Assembly (NCBI GenBank): GCA_030159075.1
Contig: BROG01000441.1
Location: 557,383 to 621,382, forward strand
Length of the DNA: 64,000 nucleotides
DNA from: Atrina japonica
Lineage: Eukaryota; Mollusca; Bivalvia; Pterioida; Pinnidae
Reading direction: 5' to 3'
This document shows, in pieces, positions 34,118-46,429 of this stretch. Position 1 is the first letter of the stretch; each line of letters begins with the position of its first letter. The notes beneath the pieces were generated by a model. That model searched no databases and had not been told where the DNA came from. It was given only the letters and a program-made list of their open reading frames with translations. Both the position numbers and the translations under genes were made by a program.

Positions 34118-34430
34118 TGTTTTATGCCATACTCGAAGATTAAACAGCTATACGTTGTAAACCTGTTTAAATGGTTGAAGGACATACAGGTTACAACGTA
34201 CAAGGGGAAAAGGGGAAATAATATTGTTCTTTCCCAAACTTTCTCACACAATCAACTTCGGCTCCAGCTAGCGGGGCTCAATTGCGCGCCAACTAGAGGT
34301 GAGAGCCTTAGTGTTGTAAAGGGCAATATTTTAACCACTGCGTTACGGAGACGCCCCACTCTCAACACAACTTAATTAAGGAAGAATCCAGAGTCAATAA
34401 TGGACAGGTTTCTGTTTAATTATTTATGTT
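34118..34430 (-). repeat. SINE-like repeat, second copy
   Basis: Direct-orientation partner of 33409-33667 and slightly longer on the left, where 'TATGCCATACTCGAAG' matches the SINE 3' end. The 33.67-34.12 kb segment between the copies has no recognised gene. Confidence 0.75.
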
Positions 34431-34821
34431 ATATTGAATTCTTCAGCATTTTATACCACAGAGAAAATATACATATATATATAACTACGCGAATTCTTAT
34501 TCAATGATATTATCTTTCTCATTATAATTTGTAATTTTTGTTCAAACTATGCCGACGACACTGCAAAAATATTTAAAAAGACCATCGCAGTTCAATGCTT
34601 CATAAATTTTCATGACTGTAAGACCATTGTTGAAATCATCAATTGAAACTAAAATAACTTATTTCAAGGGGGTTATATGAAGCTTAAATTAGTTTAACAA
34701 AATGCCAATATCTTCGAGAATTCTATCAAGTAGTCTATGAAGAGAAGTTGACAATAAACTATATGAAATGACTTCAACTTAAAAATGGTTAACAGTTATG
34801 TAGGAGTACCTTATAATTAAC

Positions 34822-34823
<2 letters not shown>

Positions 34824-34911
<88 letters not shown>
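34824..34911. repeat. CT microsatellite
   Basis: Uninterrupted (CT)n of about 88 bp. Confidence 0.97.
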
Positions 34912-34913
<2 letters not shown>

Positions 34914-35263
34914 GATCAAATCATAAGTATATCACCATTCTGAAACTGTCTTGAAAACCGGAGAATCTTTATATACGTTGGTTGGGTACCTGACTCTCTA
35001 ATAATGAATGTTTGAAATAATAAATAATGAAATAATTTCTAATAATGAAATGTTTGTCAATCGACTGATACATACCTTTCCCCAGTGGGACGTTTAGCAT
35101 TTTACGTGATAAATAGAGAATAAAATATGATATATAACTTCAATTACTTCATAATCAAACATAGCCTACATCTCGTTTTTCACTCAGGTTTTCGTTCTAC
35201 CTGGTTTAACATAAATTGCAAAAATCCATATACCAAAGTGAAAACCTTTTGGATGTCCAATGA

Positions 35264-35345
35264 CAATACACAGATATGGACACACATTGGACAAATACGG
35301 ACTCCAGGAAATACACAAGTGGAACCATGTACCACAGAGGAGTTA
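35264..35345. repeat. Fragment of the Penelope-associated noncoding tail
   Basis: The ordered words 'GGACA..ACGGACTCC.GGAAA', 'AAGTGGAACCATGTACCA' and 'GAGGAG' parallel 31538-31595. It is a diverged fragment. Confidence 0.5.
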
Positions 35346-35359
35346 TATCCTTGTTGATT

Positions 35360-37420
35360 TGGAGTCAGCAAACATTCATTTATTATCTTATAGGCGTTAA
35401 AATAAGGAAATGATGTCGTACACGCATTTTTGAAACATTGATTTAGCTCACTAACCCTTGAAGGCACATTTAGACTTGCCCATTTCAAACAATGGGTAAG
35501 CCCACTGTCAGAATTCAAGGGTGTATGATAAAGAATCAAAATGTAATAATGCATTTACATATGATATGAACTTGTTCATTCATGTATTATGACAGTAGAC
35601 CATACTATTCATTGTTTTGGAAGAGTCTAAAATTGATCACAGGGGGTGATGAGTTAAATACTTAATGAAATGTATTCGTATTCCAAATTTCGCCTAAATC
35701 TTTTATCAAAATAACAGACCATTCTTGATATGCCGGAAATTGATGTTGGGTCCACAGAGGTGTCAAGAGCTTTACAAATATAATTTGTTGTGAAAACGAT
35801 TGTTATAAAGTACATAGTCTGCCTTTGTACTTGAACAAAATTGAAGAAAGTAATTACAAAAATGTATTGTTTTCTGTTTGGTCAATTGCAATTCAAAAGA
35901 TGTAGATGTCTAAAAGTATTGAACATACGTGTATATTTTAGGAAACCTTTGATATGTCCAAACTACGGATGATGTTACATCCTCATTGTCCAATTGATAA
36001 AGGGTTTGTTTTCATTTATATGAAACTACAGCCCCATTTAATTTATATTTGTCTGATAATTTCCAGGAAACGAAAAACTCGTACAAGAATTCTTATTAAA
36101 ATTGTAATTACCTTTCCATCGCGTTCACAATGGAAAACAATGTACATTATTAATAAGTAACCTATTACTAGAGTTTGTTGGAAAACTGTTCAATATATAC
36201 AGATTGCCTATTGTCACTGTTTAAATAAACAAAATTCAATACACGTGAAACTTTAATCCGAACAAAGCTTCTGATAATGGAACATATCCTACACATTGTA
36301 CATGATAAGTAACGAGGGATGCCAGAAAAAAATCGTTGCCGTCATTAAAATTTACAAGAAGGAATATGACATGGTATTTTCTGGAGATGAATCAAACTAC
36401 GTGTATTAACAAGAGTATGAACGGTACGACCGACAGCCGAATATACTGAAGTGTAGATAAGACAATAGTATATAATTTGTGTTTCTATGTGAAATCGATA
36501 TAAACTTTAAAAATATACACGTAAGACAGTATGTTTAGTTATGGGATAATTAGAAACAAAGAAGCTTGGAACATGAAGATAACATGGTAAGAATATTTAT
36601 TATCAATTTGAATGTAACAGTTCCTAACTGATCTGGGATTATAATACACGTACTCATAAAATGATATACTGATTATATAAGTACTTTTTCAATTTATAAA
36701 ACTTTTTGTATTTAAAATTATTCACTTTTAAAATATTTGTGTTTTTAAATTTTGAACTATTTGTTAATTTTATATCTGTCATTACATTTATCCATTTGTT
36801 TGTTTTCACATTCTGTTTACCCATGAGTTTATTGATTTTTATTATTTAAATATTTATTTGACTGCATTCGTATCTATTGTATTAATTGATGTATTTGTTT
36901 ATCTGTTTTCACAACGAATACACATCAGAAAGTTCAACAATCATACCTATTTTAAAACAGATTTTAGCATGATGAATTTTTAATCTGAAGAACCTGTTAA
37001 TTACAATATCTAAAGCATGCAGGCATGCAACATTGACGGATTACACATCACTGTTTTTGCAACTGTCAGATATGCAATGAGCTATTATGTTGTAATCAAA
37101 GTCAGGAACAATTTACATTGTCTGGTTCTTCAAGAAGTAATTGTCAACGTAGTTAAAGGTTTTGTATCACTACAGGAAGGTATTCATTCTGACTGTCATC
37201 GTTGTAAGAATTAATGATGACGTTAGTTGATGTATGCAATCTCTAAACTTTTTATTTTTGAATCAACGGTAGGTGGATTCAGAACTCTTCTAAAATCACA
37301 CGCACGTTTTCCGTATACAATTCAAAAATCCTATCAGACTAAAATACAAATGCACGAAATATATATATAGCAGAATGAATTGTCATTGAGCAAATATCGT
37401 ATTTCTCTTTGACTGTGTGA
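35360..37420. other. Long AT-rich noncoding stretch
   Basis: No exon, RNA gene or clear repeat could be supported. The short open frames at 35954 and 37017 have no domain or splice context. Confidence 0.45.
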
Positions 37421-37425
37421 TAGTC

Positions 37426-37746
37426 CTGAAAGAGGCATTGGCTGTGTTTTTAAAATTCTTTGCTTTTTTATTCTTTAGATTGATATACAAAACAAAAATG
37501 AGATACACACAGGCAGGCATAGAAATTCTTAAATTCCTATATATTTTGTAAAAATTGCTTGAGAAACCTAGTTTTGCAATCGATTAATTCAACCTATTTG
37601 TATATGTAGATCACACTGGACATGACCTTTTATTCAGAAAATATATAGGAATATAAATTTTTATTTGTTATTGTACATCAAGTACAAGAAGAAAAGTAGA
37701 AAAAATCGAAATATATTTTTGATAAACACAGCGAATGCCTTTCATA
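37426..37746. mobile_element. Fold-back MITE (TTAAAGGGGCATTA family), copy 2
   Basis: The left end CTGAAAGAGGCATTGGCTGTG and right end CACAGCGAATGCCTTTCAT are diverged inverted termini. The interior matches the 10901 copy ('AGATACACACAGGCA', 'GTACATCAAGTACAAG'). Confidence 0.75.
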
Positions 37747-37749
37747 ATT

Positions 37750-39150
37750 GTTACTTGATCCCTTTAAGTAACTAAACTTAAAGATGTCTCATTTATCCAT
37801 ACCGGTAACAACTGACTATACTTGGCAGTACTCAGGAGAAGAAAACATATCCTGATGATATAATAGCTGATAACAATTATAGAATTGACACTTGAAAGTT
37901 TACTGATAAATTGACTACATTGAAATGTCATAAAGTGTCTGTGATATATATACATTTATATACTAAAATGTATTTTTAATCATATACAAGGTAATAGTAA
38001 TTTATTTCATGTGCAGACATGAATACCAAAATTCTAAACATGCATAATCTTTTCTTAAGTCATGAAATTACATTTAATACATATTTATAGTACAAAATCT
38101 GCATGATGCATATGTAAAACTTATAACGTAAGAAAATACCATGATACAAAACCATGACAACCAGACTACATATTATACAAAGTCGTAGTTGGAAAAAGAA
38201 ATATATTGTGCCTGGATAATTGAAAGTGCAATACATATACATTGGACAAGCCTTTAAACCATTTACTTATGTCACACGAGGCACGCCATGTTAAAGAACC
38301 CCTACATTGACATACGTCCCTAGTACAGGTGTAAATTTGTCTTCATAGACTTCATCTATAGTTAGTGACATCTCAATTTAAGTTAAAACTCGGAGTAAAC
38401 CAAATTACATGTAATCTATTTATAGAGTATGTAGACCTAAAACGATACATTTTGTTTGTGGATAATAGATTGACATTTGTAGATCCGAAAAACAACTTGG
38501 TTATCTCGTGGGATAGCATTCGCCTCGCAAACGGAATTTCGGACTTGACCCTGCGTTACTTATAATCTGCAACTAAGCTATTTTTGCAGGAAATTGAACA
38601 AAATAGCGCTGCTTTTTCATGCATTCATGAAGCGAAAAAAATATAAGGATAATTTTAGGTAAAAATGAATTACATGTGTGGTTGTCCCTTACTGTTTTAA
38701 GAAATGATGTTGATATTTTCCTAGAGGTTATGTACTGATGGCTAATTATAGTTTTTAATAATATAAATATTCAATGTATTGATATTATTACACAATGTTT
38801 TGCAAAGAATTTTGCTTAGTTTTGTAAATTTTAAAAACATCGCAAACATCTGACAATATTCTAGACACATCTAATAATAAAGCTTTTTTTCTATTTTATG
38901 CTGAATAAACTATTCGGATTTTCTAAACAAAATGTATGGCGCAGGATTTCAAAAGTATTTATAAACATGACAATGTTACAAGGTTTTTAAGTACAATTCA
39001 ATTGTTAAACAACATTCTTTTTAAGGAACAGTTAAAACTGTCTAGAGACATTTAATTTACTTGCTTTCTTCTCAACTTAACCGATCCTGTTCGTCATGCC
39101 ATGTGTTTCCACCAGCTTCTTAACGGATTGTCAGGTAGTAAATGAAAAAA
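37750..39150. other. AT-rich noncoding stretch
   Basis: No gene was found. The 66-codon frame at 38365-38565 ends in a sequence that reads like a degraded tRNA/SINE head ('GTGGGATAGCATTCGCCTC') and is not called. Confidence 0.4.
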
Positions 39151-39157
39151 AAATCTT

Positions 39158-39468
39158 GGTAAGTGAATATTTTACAGTCAGGTGGAAAGTGAATGTTTTA
39201 CACCACGTGGTAAATGAATATTTTACAGTCACGTGGTAAGTGAATGTTTTACAATCACTTGGTAAGTGAATGTTTTACAGTCACGTGGTAAGTGAATATT
39301 TTACAGTCACGTGGTAAGTGAATGTTTTACAATCACTTGGTAAGTGAATGTTTTACAGTCACGTGGTAAGTGAATGTTTTACAGTCACGTGGTAAGTGAA
39401 TATTTTACAGTCACGTGGTAAGTGAATGTTTGACAATCAGGTGATAAGTGAATGTTTTACAATCACAT
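39158..39468. repeat. 26-bp minisatellite, about 12 units
   Basis: Each unit reads GGTAAGTGAAT(G/A)TTTTACA followed by (G/A)TCAC(G/T)T. Nine units start with GGTAAGTG, a near-ideal 5' splice-site consensus on the plus strand. Seven unit junctions create CACGTG, the palindromic E-box core. Units alternate between GT and AT variants and between CACGT and CACTT ends, suggesting higher-order duplication. A partial unit precedes the array (about 39130). Confidence 0.92.
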
Positions 39469-39689
39469 GACAAGTGTACACAACGCAGTCTTCCAGCAAT
39501 TGAGTCTATAATTCGACATTTTTATTCATTTTTAGGGCTTATATAAAGTGCTCACAAAGCGTCTGCGACTCCACAGTGAACGTATGTCTTAATTCATTAT
39601 GCTGTTTCACTCAGTTACAAGTTGAATTGTCTGTTTGATCGTAACTGCTGAGTCGTCTTTACTGATTATGACGAGGACTTATTCCTAAA

Positions 39690-39879
39690 TGGGACTAATT
39701 CATGTACCACGTGATACCAGCTCATGTTTGTGTGGGACTATTGTTTCTATTAGTGATGGAATGACGCTATCAGACGGTATCCCGCGGTAACGTTATGTCA
39801 GCGGGAAGATTACGTAGACTATCAGAGATACTAGTACCGAACAAACGTTATCGGTCATCACGTGGTACACGAATTAGTC
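39690..39879. repeat. Inverted repeat, 23-bp arms with CACGTG
   Basis: Arms at about 39690-39712 (GGACTAATTCATGTACCACG...) and 39857-39879 are reverse complements with one mismatch, about 144 bp apart. It is a probable small DNA-transposon relic. Both arms contain a CACGTG-type core. Confidence 0.65.
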
Positions 39880-39959
39880 CAATTATTTCATTTACATTTA
39901 ATTGTGTACTCACGGCAGTTGTGACTAGTCGATAGGGGATGTTTACCTCTCCTTTACAC

Positions 39960-41220
39960 CCGATCCCACCTCTGGATTTTCACAGGTCCGTGTGCATCCT
40001 GTCTCATCAATACATTGGTATCTACGATTTTTATTTTCTAAAAACAATGGATACATTTTTTATCTTCTGCTATTACAAAATCTATAATTTATAAAACACC
40101 TTGAAAGAACCTTGGTAAGTTTTATACAACATACGTACGAATGAAAAGCATAAACGAAGAACATTGCTTTTCACTTGGGACAGTTTTTTATTGTTTAATT
40201 TCGAGAAGAGAAAACTCCTTTCTGATCGAAACTTATTTGCGCCTTTTAAATTTATGTATCATCGTTATAGAGATGTTTTATAATTTGTCCCTGTTCATCT
40301 GTCTTGTCACGTGGTTGCATAAAAGGAGGTTTTTAATTTTTCGACCGAACATATGCCTGTGAATAAAATCAAACATACATTAAATTATTTTGTATATCCG
40401 AAGCAACACATTACACTGCATGATCTAGTAGTCGTAACTCTGATTAATCTTCCTAGTCCATAGAACACATCTTAGTATTGTTGAGTTGAAATTCTTTTGA
40501 GAAGTCAACGGAAAATTAATTCTGCCAAGAAGACATAGTCAAAACACGAATATATGTGTATAGTCATCATTTGGACGGGATATCGGTCAGTTACAGGGAG
40601 TATACTATCTAAAATATATGTTTTATTCATTTTTAATCATCCGTCAGGAATTTTATGTGGAATATATCATGATTGAAAAGATAACACAAGCCTCTCATGG
40701 GTCAAATTCTATCATTATTCATTTATGGTTTTGTGACATGATATGCTTTTCTCATAGACAAAGCATACATTAGATATCAAACAACGAGATTAAGCTTTAT
40801 GAGTCGCTTATTTGACCGACCACATCTTGTTGAAGCCAACACCAGCATTTCTGAAGAAAAATGTTCCGGGTACGGTTTTACTATTGGTGATTGAAGACTT
40901 TAACATTGGATCTGCTGTCGCTTTGATATTTTTAGTGTTAAACTATATGCAATTACGAACTATTATATGCTTTTCCTGTTATGTCTTACCGGTAAGACCT
41001 TCTGGAACAATACAAGTATAAAGTGTAAATTCCTTCCAAAGTACTGAAGTATTAAAATCGCGAGAAAATGTTTTCCATACACATGGCGCTGTGGATGATA
41101 AGGAAGTATGGAATATCCAGAAGTGGTATCAGGTATATATCTACCAAGCTAGAGTGGCACAGTTGTCTATGTTCCAAAATAATAGTGTACAGGTTAAACA
41201 TTTAAGGATTGCTTTTCATT
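39960..41220. other. Noncoding stretch
   Basis: About 39964-39995 carries an inverted fragment of the Penelope-associated tail ('CCACCTCTGG', 'CAGGTCCGTGTGC'). The rest holds nothing supportable, including the 73-codon frame at 40141. Confidence 0.4.
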
Positions 41221-41253
41221 TTTACGAGTTGATGGAAATCAACGCAGTTATTT

Positions 41254-41340
41254 GAAAGAGCATGGAATATATATGCAATGGATCATGGAAAAAATAGATT
41301 TTTCTTCATGATCCATTGCATATATATTCCATGCTATTTC
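41254..41340. repeat. Near-perfect hairpin, 34-bp arms
   Basis: Arms 41254-41287 and 41307-41340 are reverse complements with one mismatch and a 19-nt loop. The motif 'ACGAGTTGATGGAAATCAACG' just left of it (41224-41244) recurs at 3204. It is probably a fold-back element. Confidence 0.8.
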
Positions 41341-41352
41341 AAAAAAATGAAA

Positions 41353-41356
<4 letters not shown>

Positions 41357-41444
<88 letters not shown>
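41357..41444. repeat. TA microsatellite
   Basis: Uninterrupted (AT)n of about 88 bp adjoining the hairpin. Confidence 0.95.
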
Positions 41445-41446
<2 letters not shown>

Positions 41447-41449
41447 CCA

Positions 41450-42455
41450 TTTTCTGTGAAATTGTACTTCGCTGGTTACAAAATTCATTCTATATAATTT
41501 TTTCATATAACGTACAGCTAAACAGCTGTGAGACGAGAAGTAGTTCCCTTTTCTGCCCGGAAATTCGATAGCTTCGTGCAGGAAGGTTAACTGTCTCAGA
41601 CGAAATGGCCGCGGCCATAGCCATGCTGCTGAATGATGACTTGTTTATTTACAACATATCTGCGATTAAATTCTGATATATTATCAATTGGATATACCAT
41701 AGAAAATTTGAATGTGACTTAGGAGAAGGGAGACAGCTAATATTCGCTCATGACAGCTGAAAGTAGCCATTCTATTTGACATTTTTACCAATCAGCTGGG
41801 AACCGGGACGACTGATTGGGTGATTCGTACGTAACTTAATGCATTTCACATGGCCTGATTTAACAGGATGCGTGTGACGAATTGTTTCTGACAGGAATAT
41901 CCGGTGAAGGCAAACAAATCGACCTGTTTATCAGATATGCTTGACAAAGTTACACAAGGCCTATCTTTTTACTGTTCAACAGACAAGTTACAATTGTAAC
42001 TACGATGCGAACTTTCATTTCTAGGCCTAAGGTCTGTGGTTTTGGTCATAACATGACCTAAATAATCGCGATATGGACCTGTAGGCTGTACAGTGTGCTA
42101 CAGATGTGGTGTCGTGTTTCCAATTTCTTTCAGTGATTTTTGTTTGTTTTGTGGATGGCCTATGTATGGCTTTGAAGATATAAGAAATAAACATTTGATA
42201 TTCTATTCTTTACTGATTCGTTCATGTATTCTTACGCTGAAAAGTATTGCGGTTACCACTAGAGTCACGTGACTGCAAATACTAACATAAGCAATATATC
42301 TTTCTATATACTTGCAATGAATGGAATTGCAGTCGGTATATAAATATTTTACTTTCTTCCGATTCCATGCCTTACCGTAGCTCTGATGTTTAAGTGCTGA
42401 CAAGTAGCCTATCACCTCTGTGATAACTTAATTAAGACTCTTTGTGTTTGTAATC
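41450..42455. other. Noncoding stretch with a local CpG palindrome
   Basis: At 41605-41618 is ATGGCCGCGGCCAT, a perfect 14-bp palindrome containing an ATGGC core like a YY1 site. No gene start can be proven here. Confidence 0.4.
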
Positions 42456-42458
42456 ACG

Positions 42459-42718
42459 TGCTAATTTATCTTGGTAGTTACATGTATTTCAATGACAGAC
42501 TGGTCAAAATAATCATGCAGTTACACAAAAATTTTAATTTGACAAATGTCTTCAAATTTCCAGTTCAGATATATTATAATGTTTTCAGTGCTAATTTATC
42601 TTGGTAGTTACATGTATTTCAATGACAGACTGGTCAAAATAATCATGCAGTTACACAAAAATTTTAATTTGACAAATGTCTTCAAATTTCCAGTTCAGAT
42701 GTATTATAATATTTTCAG
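42459..42718. repeat. 130-bp tandem duplication
   Basis: The block starting 'GTGCTAATTTATCTTGG' at 42459 is repeated at 42589 almost without change; the visible differences include ATATATTA versus ATGTATTA and GTTTTCAGT versus ATTTTCAGT. The offset is 130 bp. The near-identity indicates a recent duplication. Confidence 0.9.
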
Positions 42719-43011
42719 TAAAGTTTATATACTGCAAAACCATTGTTTAGTTTTTTGCCTTTACGCATACCAATTTTGTCCTTCTAGTTTATTCCTCTAT
42801 GCATTTATTACGGCGGGTCTTCATTTGGTATTTTTTAAAATGCTGTAAAACAAATTTCTAAAGTAGAATTAATTGAAATGCAATTTTAAAATTTTGAAAT
42901 CGAAACTGAATTGATTCCTTGATTTTCATTGCTTTAAAGAAAAAAACTGATTACAATGACGGAGTGATGGGTGTTTAACCGGGGGATTTCCCCTTTCATT
43001 CAACAAGAATC

Positions 43012-43333
43012 ATTAAAGGGGCATTAGCTTTGTTTATTAAAACAATATTTCGATTTCTCTTCTTTTTCTTCTTAAACTTGATATAAAATAATAAAAAAAA
43101 ATACCCCCAAAAAACATAACAAAACAAAACAAGCATAAAAAACAGTTAAAAATCCCTATATATATTGTGAAAAATTAGGTCAGGACCGGTGTGGCATTCA
43201 TATACAAGTAGAAAGGTTGAGTTAAATTAATTACAAGGTATGCCTGTGTATATCTCTTTTGTGTCATTGTATATCAATCTAAGCAGTAAAAACGGGGGAT
43301 GTTTTGAAAACACCCACAGCTAATGCCTCTTCA
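43012..43333. mobile_element. Fold-back MITE (TTAAAGGGGCATTA family), copy 3
   Basis: The left end ATTAAAGGGGCATTAGCTTTG and right end CACAGCTAATGCCTCTT are inverted termini. The inner arms 'TGATATAAAATAATA' and 'CATTGTATATCAATC' also pair in diverged form. Confidence 0.78.
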
Positions 43334-43750
43334 ACAGTTGTACGGTGATCTGTCAATATATAGATACCCAGATAAAATGCCAGTAATATCATGCATCATG
43401 GTACCCGGAACATATATACTTTGATGTTATAATCTCAAGAGAGAAATAGGATAGCTATAGTTTTGAATATGCATGCACGAGTAGTAAATTCATAGAATAT
43501 CATTCGATTTTTTTATTCTAATTAGTTCGCCAACATAAACGCGTTGTTATCAGTAAGGTACAGGGATAGTATATTACATTTATAAATATTTGGAAGGAAG
43601 AGAGAGGATCAATTGAATTTATTATCAAGCAGTTGTAAAAAAGGTAAGGTGGCGATGTTACGGGTTCCAGAGAAGATGAGATTGTATAAGTGTAAGTAAA
43701 TGATTGTGCAAGATAATGAAAGTTAATGATATTTAACATTCTCAATTTTC

Positions 43751-43762
43751 AATAATAATAAT

Positions 43763-43797
<35 letters not shown>

Positions 43798-43816
43798 TAA
43801 TAATAATAATAATAAT

Positions 43817-43896
<80 letters not shown>
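43751..43896. repeat. AAT microsatellite
   Basis: (TAA)n with scattered TTA and TGA interruptions. The poly-isoleucine and poly-tyrosine frames over it are artefacts. Confidence 0.97.
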
Positions 43897-43898
<2 letters not shown>

Positions 43899-44490
43899 TG
43901 GCGATAAGATGAATGGCGGTATTTCATTTAATAGCGTCACTATTGAAAGTAAATGCAAAATAAAATTTATAAAGTATAAAATGTATAATTAATTATGTAA
44001 CAGCTATCTATCCAAATTTATCAAAGTTATACATTTGGCAATAATATTTCTCACTGATGTTTGTTTGATGGGTAACTGGAGCGTCATCGTGTCCACGCTA
44101 GCAACCGTCATACCATGTCGTATTTTTCGTTAGCAAACATTAACATCGAATCCAGTTCAGATTCGCGAAAAACGGTTATGCTAATTCTGGCCTACAGGAC
44201 AAGAGAAAAAAATGAACCTCATATCAAGTCAAACAAACATTGTTAACAAATATAGTGTGTTTCTTATTTTTCCTATTAGTAAATATATCTGTGTTCAATG
44301 ATTTGTTGATGTCTGAATGAAAAACATTTTCACATTATGATTCAAAATGGAGAGTTTTGATACTTTTCAAGCGGTCAAATAAGGACAAAAAGATATGTAG
44401 CATTATGTCCATTTTAAAATTCAAACCAACCTATATCTGTTATCAAATTATTACAGAGTTTCTAAAACGATACGTTTATCAGTTTATCAT

Positions 44491-45723
<1,233 letters not shown>

Positions 45724-45924
45724 AATGTTATAATTAGATCCGCCCCAAACTTATAAAACTATAGTTGTATTAAATGGTTTCATATTTCTTATCTACCATG
45801 ACACATGTCTCCAGGGTTTGGTCCAATAAGAACCTGACATGAATTTTACATCTTCTGCTGAATATTTGTTTACTTTGAAAATGTTTGAATGGTATTCAAC
45901 GCAACCATCAATAAATTATCACTT

Positions 45925-46113
45925 TAATGCTGGCAGCCAGTCTTTGATGGTGGTGGCCAGTGAATAGTGTATCCATCGGACTTCAACATGTAAGAGGGAA
46001 AAACCTACTTAAAGATCAGTTTAGGTTCCAGTGGTGCTCGCACCTGCGCTGACAAGAGGTGAGCGATTCCATGGTTTCGAGTGTGATGCTCTTACGACTT
46101 GGCCATGGAGACA
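45925..46113 (-). mobile_element. tRNA-derived SINE, minus copy
   Basis: On the minus strand there is a head 'GGCCAAGTCGTAAGAGCATC' (about 46085-46105) and a B-box-like 'GGTGCGAGCACC' (about 46038-46049), then a shortened body. It lies about 200 bp upstream of the predicted 5'UTR exon of the membrane-protein gene. Confidence 0.75.
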
Positions 46114-46312
46114 CCACAAACATTTCCTTAAATTTTTGTGAAGAAAAAAATGACACAAACGATTTTACATAAAATCAAATTGTTAAAATGTATTGTCAAA
46201 CGTGTTTATGATTTGAGTATTTTTTCTTATTTCTGATTACAGAATATATACTGGTAATTTTGGGCTCAAAATTGATTTATCTTTTTTTAAACTTTTGTTT
46301 TTTATCTTGTAG

Positions 46313-46429
46313 ACAGATCTGATTGAAAATACAGGATTGAAACCTTTGGGGTCACTTCAGTGATAAAACTGACGACTTGATGACGTTAAGAAAAAAGTCT
46401 AGATAATCTCCGGTGCATCAACAGATACA
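46313..46429 (+). other. Probable 5'UTR exon segment of the 46430 gene
   Basis: A pyrimidine-rich tract ends in the acceptor TTTTTTATCTTGTAG (46298-46312), after which the sequence runs to the ATG at 46430. It contains an upstream ATG at 46380 that opens a 9-codon frame closed by TAA at 46404-46406. The upstream exon and promoter were not located. Confidence 0.5.

Noticed and set aside
39158..39468. CRISPR-like array
   Set aside because: Units are contiguous 26-bp repeats without unique spacers, in a eukaryotic genome. It is a minisatellite.
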